A stretch of 64,000 nucleotides of DNA, from contig DATKPK010000046.1 of NCBI GenBank assembly GCA_035524095.1, forward strand, positions 10,010-74,009, read 5' to 3'. A program made the translations under genes and the position numbers. Of this stretch, positions 26,253-35,062 are shown piece by piece. The notes under the pieces were generated by a model. That model saw only the letters and a list, made by a program, of their open reading frames with translations, did not search any database and had not been told where the DNA came from. The DNA is from DATJUF01 sp035524095. GTDB taxonomy: Bacteria > Desulfobacterota > Binatia > Binatales > Binataceae. Position 1 is the stretch's first letter. Each line of letters starts with the position of its first letter.

Positions 26253-26468
26253 GTGGCGAAGCGGTCCCGTAAAAAACTACCCAAAACGGACATTATCGAT
26301 GCTGTCGTTCAGGATGCCGAACTGACCGTCGAGCAGGTTGAAACGGTGGTCAAAGAGGCCGCGGAGTCGGCTGGAAGAGCGCTGACTAAAGTCATCAAAC
26401 CAAAGGAGATGGCGCCAGGATCAGCCCCACTCGCAGAAGACCAGCGTTTCAAGGTTCCTTCGGAATAG
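26253..26468 (+). CDS. Small Lys-rich helical protein
   Basis: About 71 residues starting GTG-GCG (MAKRSRKK); AGGGAG lies six bases upstream. An ATG at 26235 overlaps the previous stop by four bases but lacks a ribosome-binding site. A basic N-terminus is followed by one amphipathic helix (VEQVETVVKEAAESAGRAL) and a disordered tail. It is coupled to paralogue A. No family is recognised; the basic end could contact nucleic acid or acidic protein. Confidence 0.55.
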   Translation: MAKRSRKKLPKTDIIDAVVQDAELTVEQVETVVKEAAESAGRALTKVIKPKEMAPGSAPLAEDQRFKVPSE

Positions 26469-26525
26469 TCCTCACTTCGATCCATCATACTGCGGCATCT
26501 CGCAACCGGATCATTCCGAGCCGTA

Positions 26526-26717
26526 TTAGGCATTGCGGGGTCTCCTGGTGATTTCATTGCGATGGGTCATCTTTTTGAAAATTGCCATCACGATTCGATA
26601 GAACTGCATGCCATTTGCATAAGGGTACTCTTCGCGCGCGACAGCCTTGGCGTGTTCCCAAGCGATTTCATCTTCAGGGGTTTTAACGACGTTGACAGGC
26701 ATCACACGGTACTTCAA
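26526..26717 (-). CDS. Small conserved-looking hypothetical protein
   Basis: 63 residues from a TTG (a GTG/ATG a few codons later is possible). The sequence has a compact pattern (DEIAWEHAKAVAREEYP, then FYRIVMAIFKKM) recalling small proteins in which a Trp-Ala-rich helix is followed by an IFKKM helix. It lies just downstream of the acetyl-CoA hydrolase gene on the same strand and may be co-transcribed. Function is unknown. Confidence 0.5.
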   Translation of the reverse strand: MKYRVMPVNVVKTPEDEIAWEHAKAVAREEYPYANGMQFYRIVMAIFKKMTHRNEITRRPRNA

Positions 26718-26745
26718 AAGGCTTTCTGACTTGCCGGCCGTCCCC

Positions 26746-28056
26746 TCAAAGGTAGCCCAATGCCTTTGCTTGTTCTGTTAATTCATTTCTGAATTTCGGA
26801 TGAGCGATTGCGATCATGGCTTCGGCCCGCTCGGCTGTTGATTTGCCCCTCAAGTTAGCAACCCCGTATTCAGTGACTACATATTGGACCTCAGCTCTGG
26901 GATCTGTAGTTGGCCCCACAATCTTCGGCACAATGCGCGACACCGAACCGTTCTTAGCTGTCGAATAAGCGGTCAAAATCGATCTACCTTCCTTCGACAG
27001 TTGTGCCCCACGGACGAAATCCAACTGGCCACCGGGAGCGCTATACTGTACTTCTCCAATTGCCTCGGAGTTAACCTCACCATCGAGGCCGACTTCAAGA
27101 AAGCCACTGATCGATATCATTCGATCGTTCCGCCCAATAACATTCGGATCATTCACGAAATCGACGGAATAAGCTTCCATGCTCGAGTTGTCGTTCAAGA
27201 AGCTGTAGAACTTCTTATCTCCTGCGGCGAGTGTATAGACGTTTTTGTAAGGTCGCACATTCTTGAATTTGTTTGTGATAACTCCTGCTTCTATGAGAGC
27301 TGCGACCGGCGGCGTCATAAGTTCGGTGTGAATCCCAAGGTCTCTGTGATTCATGAGCTCGGCACACACCGCGTTGGGAACTGCACCGACGCCGATTTGC
27401 AGCGTTCCGCGGTCTGGGACCAACTCAGCGATCAGCTTGCCAATCCTGCGATCGGCCTCCGTGGGCGCTCGCATCGGCAGCTCTGCCAGCGGACTCTCGT
27501 GCTCAACGATCGCCGTTACGTCCGATAGATGAATTGCAGAATCACCAAAGGTTCGTGGCATTTGCGGATTCACTTCGACAATTAGCCGCTTGGCGATTCT
27601 CGCTGTCGGAATCGTATAGTCCGCGTTGGTGCCACAACTGAAAAAGCCACCCTTGTCCATCGGCGCGACCTGAACCATGAACGTATCAATCCCGATGTCA
27701 GCCAGGATTGCAGGCATCGCGCTGAAGTTTCCCGGCATATAAAAGATCACTTGCCGATGCTCTTCACGGCCCCTTCGTGCCAGCAGGCGCTCAACGACGG
27801 TGGGAAAAAACGGATGCGGTTTGACAACGTTTAGATATTCATATTTCAAGATTGTCTGTGCAGCCGCCGCCACCGAATGAGAGTAATAAACCTTCAGCTC
27901 CTGAATAGTACCGGCTTTGATCCGGCTTTCCAGAGCTTCGAGCAAGCAAGGCGGTTCGCTGATCGCCATTCCCATCGATAGCGTTCCGCGAGACGGTATC
28001 AGCCGGACTGCTTGCTCGGCCGTCATCAACTTCGATTGATATTCTTGGGCATACAT
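26746..28056 (-). CDS. Acetyl-CoA hydrolase/transferase (4-hydroxybutyrate CoA-transferase-like)
   Basis: 436 residues spanning both halves of the acetyl-CoA hydrolase/transferase fold. Typical stretches are TLQIGVGAVPNAV, NSEAIGEVQYSAPGGQLDF and the C-terminal VVTEYGVANLRGKSTAERAEAM. These enzymes move CoA between acetyl-CoA and short acids, through a glutamyl-CoA intermediate. It is transcribed toward the 63-residue gene and away from usp. In a low-oxygen setting it could conserve CoA or release acetate. The acid partner is unknown. Confidence 0.88.
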   Translation of the reverse strand: MYAQEYQSKLMTAEQAVRLIPSRGTLSMGMAISEPPCLLEALESRIKAGTIQELKVYYSHSVAAAAQTILKYEYLNVVKPHPFFPTVVERLLARRGREEHRQVIFYMPGNFSAMPAILADIGIDTFMVQVAPMDKGGFFSCGTNADYTIPTARIAKRLIVEVNPQMPRTFGDSAIHLSDVTAIVEHESPLAELPMRAPTEADRRIGKLIAELVPDRGTLQIGVGAVPNAVCAELMNHRDLGIHTELMTPPVAALIEAGVITNKFKNVRPYKNVYTLAAGDKKFYSFLNDNSSMEAYSVDFVNDPNVIGRNDRMISISGFLEVGLDGEVNSEAIGEVQYSAPGGQLDFVRGAQLSKEGRSILTAYSTAKNGSVSRIVPKIVGPTTDPRAEVQYVVTEYGVANLRGKSTAERAEAMIAIAHPKFRNELTEQAKALGYL

Positions 28057-28171
28057 TCAATTAGACTTTTCGATTAGAAACGGCGAGAACGCACCTGTTA
28101 TCGGTATGCCTCACGGGCAGAAACTGGCCGGCGCTTTTTCGGGCCGTTGTGTCGTCTTCATTTGAAGGCTT

Positions 28172-28630
28172 TCATGATTTCTTTTCGGATTTACCGTGGC
28201 TTGTGCCGCGTATCGTCAAAACCGGGCAACCAGCCTTGCGCACTACTCCTTCGGCCACACTTCCAAGAACGAGATGTGCGATTCCTCCACGACCGTGTGT
28301 CGCGATAACCACGAGATCCGGTTGATACTTCTGCTGCGCGTCAAGAATGCAGGTGACGATGTCGCCGGTGTACAAAAGCGATTCATGCTTCAGCCCACTC
28401 AGTTTCGACTTCGCGATATCTTCAAGCTTGGCTCGGGCGGCTTTCTCCTGATCTTCATAGAGTGCGCGCGGCGGTGGGATTTCACCTAAGGCGACGACGA
28501 GCGGCAAAACATGCATCAAGATGAGAGTGCTCTTGAAGTGACTCGCAAGCTCGATAGCTCTGTCGAGTGCGGCCACAGAATTGTCGTCGAAGTCGATCGG
28601 GCAGAGAATGCTTTTGAATGGAAACGTCAT
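28172..28630 (-). CDS. Universal stress protein (UspA family)
   Basis: 152 residues with the alpha/beta Usp fold. It has the N-terminal ILCPIDFDDNSVAALDRAI, the nucleotide loop THGRGGIAHLVLGSVAE and the closing CPVLTI strand. The GxxG and GS residues of ATP-binding Usps are present. A strong purine-rich ribosome-binding site (AAGGAAGGAAA) precedes ATG 28630. Usps are induced under energy limitation or hypoxia. The CBS and BCAM0308-like genes nearby are common partners. Confidence 0.92.
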   Translation of the reverse strand: MTFPFKSILCPIDFDDNSVAALDRAIELASHFKSTLILMHVLPLVVALGEIPPPRALYEDQEKAARAKLEDIAKSKLSGLKHESLLYTGDIVTCILDAQQKYQPDLVVIATHGRGGIAHLVLGSVAEGVVRKAGCPVLTIRGTSHGKSEKKS

Positions 28631-28699
28631 GATCGATTTCCTTCCTTGAAGGTCTCTATTGTTTCAATTTCTATGCTGCAGCCGTCACGCTTTCTCCCG

Positions 28700-28873
28700 T
28701 CACCGGTTGAGCGGGATCAGATCATCGATCCATTCTTCGGCGTCTGCACGCCGTGCAAAATTGCCTTCCAGCTTCTGGTCCTGCCAGAATACTTCCCAAC
28801 GCCCGGTGTCGGGGTTTAGAAGGATAATGTAGCCGTAAAGCTGTGTAGAACTCTCGTTGTGCTCATTACGCAT
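28700..28873 (-). CDS. 57-residue hypothetical protein
   Basis: A short open frame with protein-like composition. It begins MRNEHNESSTQLYGYIILL, contains NPDTGRWEVFWQDQKLEGNF and ends DAEEWIDDLIPLNR. The Trp-rich strand pattern followed by an acidic helix looks like a small alpha/beta domain in which a query-like strand pair packs on one helix. It starts at ATG 28873, just upstream of usp and on the same strand. The ribosome-binding site is weak. Conservation would decide whether it is real. Confidence 0.5.
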   Translation of the reverse strand: MRNEHNESSTQLYGYIILLNPDTGRWEVFWQDQKLEGNFARRADAEEWIDDLIPLNR

Positions 28874-29301
28874 TGGACTTTGCCGCTACTCCAGTCGCTT
28901 CAGACCTAACCAGCAACAGGTCGCTGGGTCGCATTATTCATTCCACGTCAGAAATTCCGTACATCAGACTCCCTCGGTTGAGCAACTGTAGCGAAAAGGC
29001 GCAGAGGCTAACCGGGGAGTGTCGCCTTCGGGCGCACGCGATCTGATTCGAAGGACCAATGACCCTAATATCAGCGGAGCTTTGCGACCGCAGGGCTTAA
29101 GTGCGAACGGCATGAATCTGGCTGTTCAGCCATTTTGCGAGCGGAAGCTGACAAGGTGAAGCCCGTACCGACGCATTGTAAACACGCGCCCGGAAAAGTA
29201 CCGATGCAAGTCGCAACTTCGAAAGGCGGAGGAGCGGGCTCGAAGCTAATATTGCAAGAAACTTTCTAGTCTCCTGGATGAAGTTACAAGGAAGTTTTGT
29301 G
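28874..29301. other. Intergenic region between divergent stress genes
   Basis: About 430 bases between the 57-residue gene (minus) and the CBS gene (plus). It must hold promoters for both directions, but I could not pick a convincing -10/-35, -24/-12 or FNR-type site. No other gene was seen. Confidence 0.4.
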
Positions 29302-29726
29302 ATGGAAAAGCTGCAGGTACGCGATCTTATGACGCCAGACGTAACGACGCTCAAGCGAGATGACAGGCTCACGATAGCCGACGACATTATGCAACTCGGG
29401 CGCATTCGCCATCTACCGGTTACCGACGATGACGATGAGAGTGAATTAGTTGGGATAATAAATCAGCGCGATCTGTTTCGCGGTGCGTTGGCCCAGGCGC
29501 TTGGCTATGGGGAACACGGCCGGCGGATGATTCTCGATACGTTACTAGTCAACGATGTAATGGCTACCGAGGTGATTACGACTAGTCCCGATACTCTGTT
29601 AGTTAATGCAGCGCGCACCTTTCCGAGAAGAAGATAGGCTGTCTTCCCGTAATTGAGAAAGGAAGGCTGGTTGGAATATTGACCGAGGGAGATTTCGTAG
29701 CGCTGTTCGCCCGTGGAACCTTCTAG
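29302..29726 (+). pseudogene. CBS-pair protein interrupted by a frameshift
   Basis: The frame from ATG 29302 (AGGAA eight bases upstream) gives a first CBS motif (QVRDLMTPDVTTLKRDDRL) and the beginning of a second (VNDVMATEVITTSPDTLL). It then runs into a stop at 29635-29637. The missing end continues at once in another frame: EKKIGCLPVIEKGRLVG, then ILTEGDFVALFARGTF to a stop at 29724. A one-base loss near 29615-29627 explains this. It is either a true frameshift or a sequencing error. An intact CBS protein gene follows six bases later. Confidence 0.75.
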
Positions 29727-29731
29727 CAAGA

Positions 29732-30352
29732 ATGGCAAGAATGAGACCAGAAATGATCGTCACCGAATTAATGACCCCAAACCCGCTGATGGTCACACCA
29801 AGGGATAGTTTGGAGCTAGCACGCGCGAAGATGGAAGCCGGGAAGTTCCGGCAACTCCCGGTGGTCGACCAAGGACAACTGGTTGGCATAGTCACTGATC
29901 GCGACCTGCGCCGGCATATCGGCCAACTCGCGCACACACGTGTGGATGCCGTAATGACGGCGCACCCCTATTCGGTCCACCCCACCACACCGGTCGAGGA
30001 GGCGGCTGAGCTTCTTATAGTAAATAAATTCGGTAGCCTTCCTGTTACAGACGAAAATGGCAAGTTAGTCGGCATCATAACCGCCACCGATATGCTGCGG
30101 GCGCTAACGGCGATATTGGGCGCTGCTTCAGATGGAAGTTCCAGAATTGATCTCGACGTCAAAGGCTCCGGCGAGATTTCAGCGGCGACTGGCTTGGTGC
30201 AAACGATCTGCTCACTGCGTGGTATTGGTACTTATCGCCGAGGCAATTCTGAGAGCGAGATTCTATATATGCGGGTTCCTTCGGCCAGCGCGCAACTGGC
30301 CGCCAGTACGTTGAAAGAATACGGGTTTAGGGTTCTTGCCGTCCATGCTTGA
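29732..30352 (+). CDS. CBS-domain protein with C-terminal ACT-like extension
   Basis: 206 residues. Two CBS repeats are clear: VTELMTPNPLMVTPRDSL...LPVVDQGQLVGIVTDRDL and VDAVMTAHPYSVHPTTPV...LPVTDENGKLVGIITATDM. The last 65 residues (ISAATGLVQTICSLRGIGTY...) look like a small regulatory ACT-type domain. CBS pairs bind adenine nucleotides and report energy charge. ATG 29732 is used; ATG 29741 is an alternative. It follows the frameshifted CBS gene in what was probably an operon. Confidence 0.85.
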   Translation: MARMRPEMIVTELMTPNPLMVTPRDSLELARAKMEAGKFRQLPVVDQGQLVGIVTDRDLRRHIGQLAHTRVDAVMTAHPYSVHPTTPVEEAAELLIVNKFGSLPVTDENGKLVGIITATDMLRALTAILGAASDGSSRIDLDVKGSGEISAATGLVQTICSLRGIGTYRRGNSESEILYMRVPSASAQLAASTLKEYGFRVLAVHA

Positions 30353-30510
30353 AAGGTCCTAGGGTTCCGAGGGTGGCTCTACTGCTGACGAACGCTCCCG
30401 ATTATGGCTCGCGCTTTGCCGCCTTTTCCATAGCTGATCACATTCATAAAACGTTGAAGCACCAGCATCGAGGAGGCTAGCTTCAATTCCGCTCCCTCCG
30501 CGGTGAAATC

Positions 30511-31270
30511 GTGAAATCGAATCCGAATCTGGAACAAGCCAAGCTGGACGAGCTGATTGAGCGCTTGAGCGAAATCAGGCGAGCACTGACCGATGCCGAG
30601 GCCACTCTTAAAAGTGGACTTGACGGCATCCACCCAATCTACTAGAAAAGCGCGCGCAAGCTCATGCATTATGTCGCCTTGCGCCATCGCGGCATACGCC
30701 CTCTCCAACGGGAGCTAGCTGAATTAAGACTTTCATCGCTGGGGCGAGCGGAAGCTCACGTGATGGCAACGGTCGCCTCAGTGCTCGCTGCAGTTCATGG
30801 CTTGGCTGGACGAACGTGGCAGCCTTTGCCGTGCGAACTTGATTTTCTGGAAGGCAATATGCTGCTGCGCGAACACACTGAGACTTTGATCGGGCCAAGT
30901 CCAGAGCAAAGGGCTGAGCGAATTATGGCGACAATGCCGAGCGAGACAAGCTGCGAAACTCAGCATTGATTCGCTAAGCCCGAAAGACCTCGAAGATCTC
31001 GAGGTGGTCACTAAGTACGCTGACATTGTTCGGATGTCGTTCGTGCGTGAGGCTCGCAACCTCGAGGCGCTCGAGCCTATCTAACACGGCTCGGCCGTCC
31101 TGATCTCGGAATCCTGCTTAAGATAGAAACGCGGAAAGCGTTTGGCAATTTCCGGTTGCTCTTCGCTTGCTGTGATGCACCGGACGGCGGGTGTCATGAT
31201 CGCGCGCGGTGATCTGGCCGTTGAATGCGGTTATAAACGAATGGCAGAGATTCTAGAGGAGATCCTTTTC
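30511..31270 (+). pseudogene. Decayed pyruvate kinase-like gene
   Basis: Pieces of one protein appear in order but in different frames. From GTG 30511: ELIERLSEIRRAL, a TAG stop at 30643, then LMHYVALRHRGIRPLQRELA, LSSLGRAEAHVMATVASVL and NMLLREHTETLIGPSPEQRA. Next come DLEDLEVVTKYADIVRMSFV (stop at 31082), LLKIETRKAFGNF, and in yet another frame VMIARGDLAVECGYKRMAEI. The last pieces are pyruvate kinase active-site motifs (substrate Glu and the MIARGDL loop). The middle of the barrel and the C-terminal domain are gone, and it is cut off at the end of fabI. It cannot encode a working enzyme. Confidence 0.85.
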
Positions 31271-31274
31271 GGCT

Positions 31275-32045
31275 CTACCCTATGATATGCGTACCGCAAT
31301 CGACAAACGTAATATTGCCAGTAATGTGGCGTGCCGCATCGCTTACCAGAAAAGCCGCCATTGCTCCCACGTCGTCAGTGCTGAGCGGTTTTTCGTGGAG
31401 AGGTGACTTTCGCTGCGCCTCGCGCAGCAGCTCCTCGAAATCGGCCAGCCCTCCCGCCGCCCGTGTTAGAATAGGGCCCGGCGACAGAGCGTTGACACGG
31501 ATATGGCTCTTGCCCATTTCCGCCGCGAGGTACTTGACCACACCTTCCAGCGCCGATTTGACTGGCCCCATTATGTTGTAGTGCTCGACGACTTGTTCTG
31601 CGCCGTAGTTGCTCGTGGTGAGCAGGCAACCTCCTGCAGTCATCAGCGGCTCGGCGAAGTGCGCCATGCGGACGAACGAATAGCAGGAGATATCCATTGC
31701 GGTCAGAAACCCTTGGCGTGAACAGTCTGCCACGCGGCCCTGCAAATCTTCTTTCGGCGCGAAAGCAATAGCATGTAGCAGAAAGTCGAGCTTCTCCCAC
31801 TTGGCTTTGACGGCATTAAATACGGCTTCGATCTGCGCGTCGTCGCGCACCTCCAGCGGAAGAATGATTGATGCTCCCAACTGCTGCGCCAGTGGGCGCA
31901 CATAGGGTTCCGCCTTCGCGTTCAGATAGGTGATGGCAAGCTCCGCGCCTTCAGCCTGAAATGCTTTGGCGCAGCCCCACGCGATCGAATGCTCATTGGC
32001 GATGCCGACGACCAGCCCTTTTTTGCCCGCGAGCGATTGGGTCAT
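31275..32045 (-). CDS. fabI: Enoyl-[acyl-carrier-protein] reductase (NADH), FabI type
   Basis: 256 residues from ATG 32045; a GTG at 32078 would add 11. It has the FabI-style dinucleotide opening GKKGLVVGIANEHSIAWG, rather than the SDR TGxxxGIG. The catalytic Tyr-x6-Lys is YNIMGPVK, followed by SALEGVVKYLAAEMG and RVNALSPGPILTRAA. It reduces enoyl-ACP in the last step of fatty acid elongation. FabI paralogues inside low-oxygen islands may adjust lipids under stress, so this may not be the housekeeping copy. Confidence 0.88.
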   Translation of the reverse strand: MTQSLAGKKGLVVGIANEHSIAWGCAKAFQAEGAELAITYLNAKAEPYVRPLAQQLGASIILPLEVRDDAQIEAVFNAVKAKWEKLDFLLHAIAFAPKEDLQGRVADCSRQGFLTAMDISCYSFVRMAHFAEPLMTAGGCLLTTSNYGAEQVVEHYNIMGPVKSALEGVVKYLAAEMGKSHIRVNALSPGPILTRAAGGLADFEELLREAQRKSPLHEKPLSTDDVGAMAAFLVSDAARHITGNITFVDCGTHIIG

Positions 32046-32156
32046 AACGCGTTTCTCAGTTCCTGGTCTGTCAGACACGCGGTGATGTTGGACATGCCGA
32101 ACTCCTTTTCCTAGGACCGCAAAAGCCGACAGGCAATCGAGATATCTCCCTTTGGG

Positions 32157-33044
32157 TCAATTCATCAATTTTCGTGCGAGGAACTCGCGAATCGCGCTCG
32201 CAATCTCGCCGACATGCGTCTCGAGCGCAAAATGGCCAGTATCATAAAAGTGAATCTCGGCGTCGGGATTATCACGCGTAAACGCCTGCGCGCCAGCGGG
32301 CAGGAAGAACGGGTCGGTCTTGCCCCACACGGCGAGCGTAGGCGGGCGCCGCGCTCGGAAAAACTCCTGGAACTTCGGATAAAGTGCGACGTTACTGGCG
32401 TAGTCAAGGAAAAGATCGAGCTGGATATCTTCGTTCCCCGGATGTGCCAAGAGCGCCGAGTCAAGCGAATAGGACTCCGGCGCTAGCAGCGCATCGTCGG
32501 TCACACCGTGCTGGTATTGGAGTTTGGTAGCTTCGGGCGTAAGAAAGCCACGAAGTGCTGCGCGATTGGCGGCAGTGGGATCTTTCCAGTACTTCTGAAT
32601 CGGATTCCAACCTTCGCTCAATCCTTCTTCGTAGGCGTTGCCATTTTGCGAGATAATAGCGGTGATGCGTTCAGGATGTTTCAGTGCGAGGCGGAAACCA
32701 ACCGGCGCGCCGTAATCAAAAACATATATCGCGAAAGGCCCAAGCGCGATCGTATGCGTGAAATCGTCGATGACATCCGCAAGATTGTCGAAAGTATACT
32801 TGAATGACGCGCGGTCCGGCCCTTCCGTGAAGCCGAAGCCCGGCAGGTCGGGAGCGACCAGACGGTACCGATCGGCGAGCAGCGGGATCAGCCCACGGAA
32901 CATGTGCGACGAAGTCGGAAAGCCGTGGAGCAGTAGCAGAGCGGGAGCGTCCGTCTCCCCGGCCTCGCGATAAAAAATTTTCATCCCACGCACGCTCGCT
33001 TTACGATAATGCACTGGCGGCGAAGATATCTGAGCGCTATTCAT
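32157..33044 (-). CDS. Alpha/beta hydrolase, haloalkane dehalogenase/epoxide hydrolase-like
   Basis: About 295 residues from ATG 33044, preceded by AAAGGAGA. LLLLHGFPTSSHMFRGLI gives the HGFP oxyanion motif. The nucleophile elbow is YVFDYGAPVG, so the nucleophile is Asp as in epoxide hydrolases and dehalogenases. The acid is likely in VWGKTDPFFLP, and the His is in TGHFALETH. The substrate is unknown. It is in the same orientation as fabI and the aldolase gene. Confidence 0.85.
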   Translation of the reverse strand: MNSAQISSPPVHYRKASVRGMKIFYREAGETDAPALLLLHGFPTSSHMFRGLIPLLADRYRLVAPDLPGFGFTEGPDRASFKYTFDNLADVIDDFTHTIALGPFAIYVFDYGAPVGFRLALKHPERITAIISQNGNAYEEGLSEGWNPIQKYWKDPTAANRAALRGFLTPEATKLQYQHGVTDDALLAPESYSLDSALLAHPGNEDIQLDLFLDYASNVALYPKFQEFFRARRPPTLAVWGKTDPFFLPAGAQAFTRDNPDAEIHFYDTGHFALETHVGEIASAIREFLARKLMN

Positions 33045-33200
33045 GAGGCTTGTCTCCTTTTGATTCTTGCTAACGGGTCGCGTACGGAACCTGGGCATAG
33101 CCACCAATCACTCTTGCAGGGTATGTGATGAACTGGTTTCCCTATGCCCAGAGCGCACTTGAATGAAGCCGATTCAGTTGCGCGGCTGTCAGACGCGTCG

Positions 33201-34067
33201 CTAGCGGAAGCTAAACAGGCGCAGGCGTCTTTTCACTACCTCGCTCACATCCTGAACCACTGGCGGCAGGATCTTGTAGGGCGCGACCTCGCCGGGCTGA
33301 GCTTGTAGTGCTCGTTCCATCCCGCCACGCCATGCGAATCGCAACTCCGTGTTGACGTGGACGATGTTCATGCCTGCCCTTATTGCCTGCTGAAAGTCTT
33401 CATCGTGCGTTCCAGAGCCACCATGCAAGGTCATGAAGACACTAGCCGCCGTTTTGATTTCCGCTATTCTCTTAATATCTAATCGTTTTTCGGCTTGACC
33501 ATGAACCATGCTTTGCAGCAGACCGTGCATATTTCCAACTGCAGGCGCGAGCACATCGACCTTAGTTGCAGCGACAAACTGCGCTGCCTCCTCGGGCGTG
33601 GTTAACACGCCCACGCCTTCGGGGGCCTTCTCAAGAATTTCCGAAGAAGCGCCGATCCATCCGACCTCCCCCTCAACCAAGATTGCGGGATTGATCGATT
33701 TGACAGTTTCAACTGCTTGCTTCGTCTGGACAATGTTTTCCTCCAAGGGCAGTCCAGAACCGTCAAAGATGATTTCGTCGAATCCTGCTCTGGCCACTTC
33801 CTCGGCCTTGGCCAATGAGTGAGTATGGTCCGCATTCAGGAAGATCGTCTGGCCGAATTCTTCACGGACACTTCTGACGAGCGCAGCGGCCTGATGAACA
33901 CCGACGAATGCGCGTTCACCCTCAGATACGCCTACCATCACGGGCAAATTCAATTCGCGCGCAGATAGGCAGACCGCCTTGAATGCAACGAGATCTGAAA
34001 AATTGAAGTGACCGATCGCCACGTGGTCTCGTTGCACATCCTGCAGAACATCTTTAAGTGTTTTCAT
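33201..34067 (-). CDS. Class II fructose-bisphosphate aldolase family protein
   Basis: 288 residues with the class II aldolase barrel. AIGHFNFSDLVAFKAV and FLNADHTHSLAKA (zinc His) are present. So are EGEVGWIGASSE, APAVGNMHGL with a further metal His, and TLHGGSGTHDEDF near the active site. Such enzymes cleave fructose- or tagatose-bisphosphate with zinc. The family also includes keto-hexose and other aldolases, so the sugar is not certain. With the former pyruvate kinase, it hints that the island once supported glycolytic flux under low oxygen. Confidence 0.87.
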   Translation of the reverse strand: MKTLKDVLQDVQRDHVAIGHFNFSDLVAFKAVCLSARELNLPVMVGVSEGERAFVGVHQAAALVRSVREEFGQTIFLNADHTHSLAKAEEVARAGFDEIIFDGSGLPLEENIVQTKQAVETVKSINPAILVEGEVGWIGASSEILEKAPEGVGVLTTPEEAAQFVAATKVDVLAPAVGNMHGLLQSMVHGQAEKRLDIKRIAEIKTAASVFMTLHGGSGTHDEDFQQAIRAGMNIVHVNTELRFAWRGGMERALQAQPGEVAPYKILPPVVQDVSEVVKRRLRLFSFR

Positions 34068-34330
34068 AAATTGAACCGATTCTCACGATGGCATTAAAAG
34101 CAGTAGTACTTGTACACGGGAAACTGAGCGCGGGGCGCGTCTCTGGCTTTTCTGGTACCTGGATCGCGACTGGCGGAATCTCACAGCCTGATCTGAGCAC
34201 ACATCTTTAAGGTCGAATTGTCCGATGGCGGCATTCAACCCCACATTTTCATAGGCAAAACCCCTCGCTCGACTCGGAAAATGACCATTCGGTGATCATC
34301 GGAGCTAGAAGGTTACGGACGCGGCACCGA

Positions 34331-35062
34331 TCAATACAAATGGCGGCCGCCATCGACGCGGATACATTCACCGGTAATGAAATCGCTTTGCACCAAAAAC
34401 ACTACCGTCTTCGCAATCTCCTCGGCACCGCCCCATCTTCGAACCGGCGTAGCATCGATCACCTCGTCGTTCTCTGCAGAACTGAGGCCCGGAGGCATCA
34501 AGATCGGCCCCGGCGCCACTACATTAACCAGAACTTCCGGAGCTAGTTCCAGCGCCAAGCTCTCGGTTAATGCAACGACTGCGGCCTTGGAAGTATAGTA
34601 GGGCACAAATCCCTTGTAACGTGGGCGGCCGCTCGCAGGCAGCCAGTCCGCGAAGTTAATAATTCGCGCTGCACCGCTTCGCTTCATAATCGGCGCTGCA
34701 GCGGTTGAGAAAAGAAACACACTGCGGGTGTTGGCATCGACGATATTCGACCAGTCCACTTTCTTGGGTTCGGGCGTTTCCAGATAGACTGATGCCATGT
34801 TCAGCAGAATGTGGATACCCCCAAGCTCGCGATCGGTTTCCTGGACAGCGCGGGCAATTTGGTCTTCGTCGGTGGCATCGGCCTGGATTGTGATTGCGCG
34901 CACGCCCTCGCGGATCGCGGCTTGGGCGGTAGCTTCCGCCGCGTCGCGCGACCCGCGATAGACCAACGCCAGGTTGCACCCGAGCAGCGCTAGGGAGTGC
35001 GCCACGGCCTGTCCAATGCGGGCGCCACCGGTAAGCAATGCCACTTTATTCTTTGGGTCCAT
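34331..35062 (-). CDS. Short-chain dehydrogenase/reductase, pteridine reductase-like
   Basis: 243 residues from ATG 35062. The NADP-binding motif is TGGARIGQAVAHSLA with LVYRGSR after strand 2. The arginine and the TGGARRIG-like form are typical of pteridine reductases (FolM/PTR1). The catalytic Tyr-x3-Lys is YYTSK, and NVVAPGPILMPPG and TGECIRVDGG close the fold. It could salvage or reduce dihydropterins. A generic 3-oxoacyl reductase role is the alternative. Confidence 0.82.
   Translation of the reverse strand: MDPKNKVALLTGGARIGQAVAHSLALLGCNLALVYRGSRDAAEATAQAAIREGVRAITIQADATDEDQIARAVQETDRELGGIHILLNMASVYLETPEPKKVDWSNIVDANTRSVFLFSTAAAPIMKRSGAARIINFADWLPASGRPRYKGFVPYYTSKAAVVALTESLALELAPEVLVNVVAPGPILMPPGLSSAENDEVIDATPVRRWGGAEEIAKTVVFLVQSDFITGECIRVDGGRHLY

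Noticed and set aside
30379..30708. 109-residue minus-strand frame
   Set aside because: It lies antisense to the N-terminal part of the pyruvate kinase pseudogene, which explains why this strand stays open.
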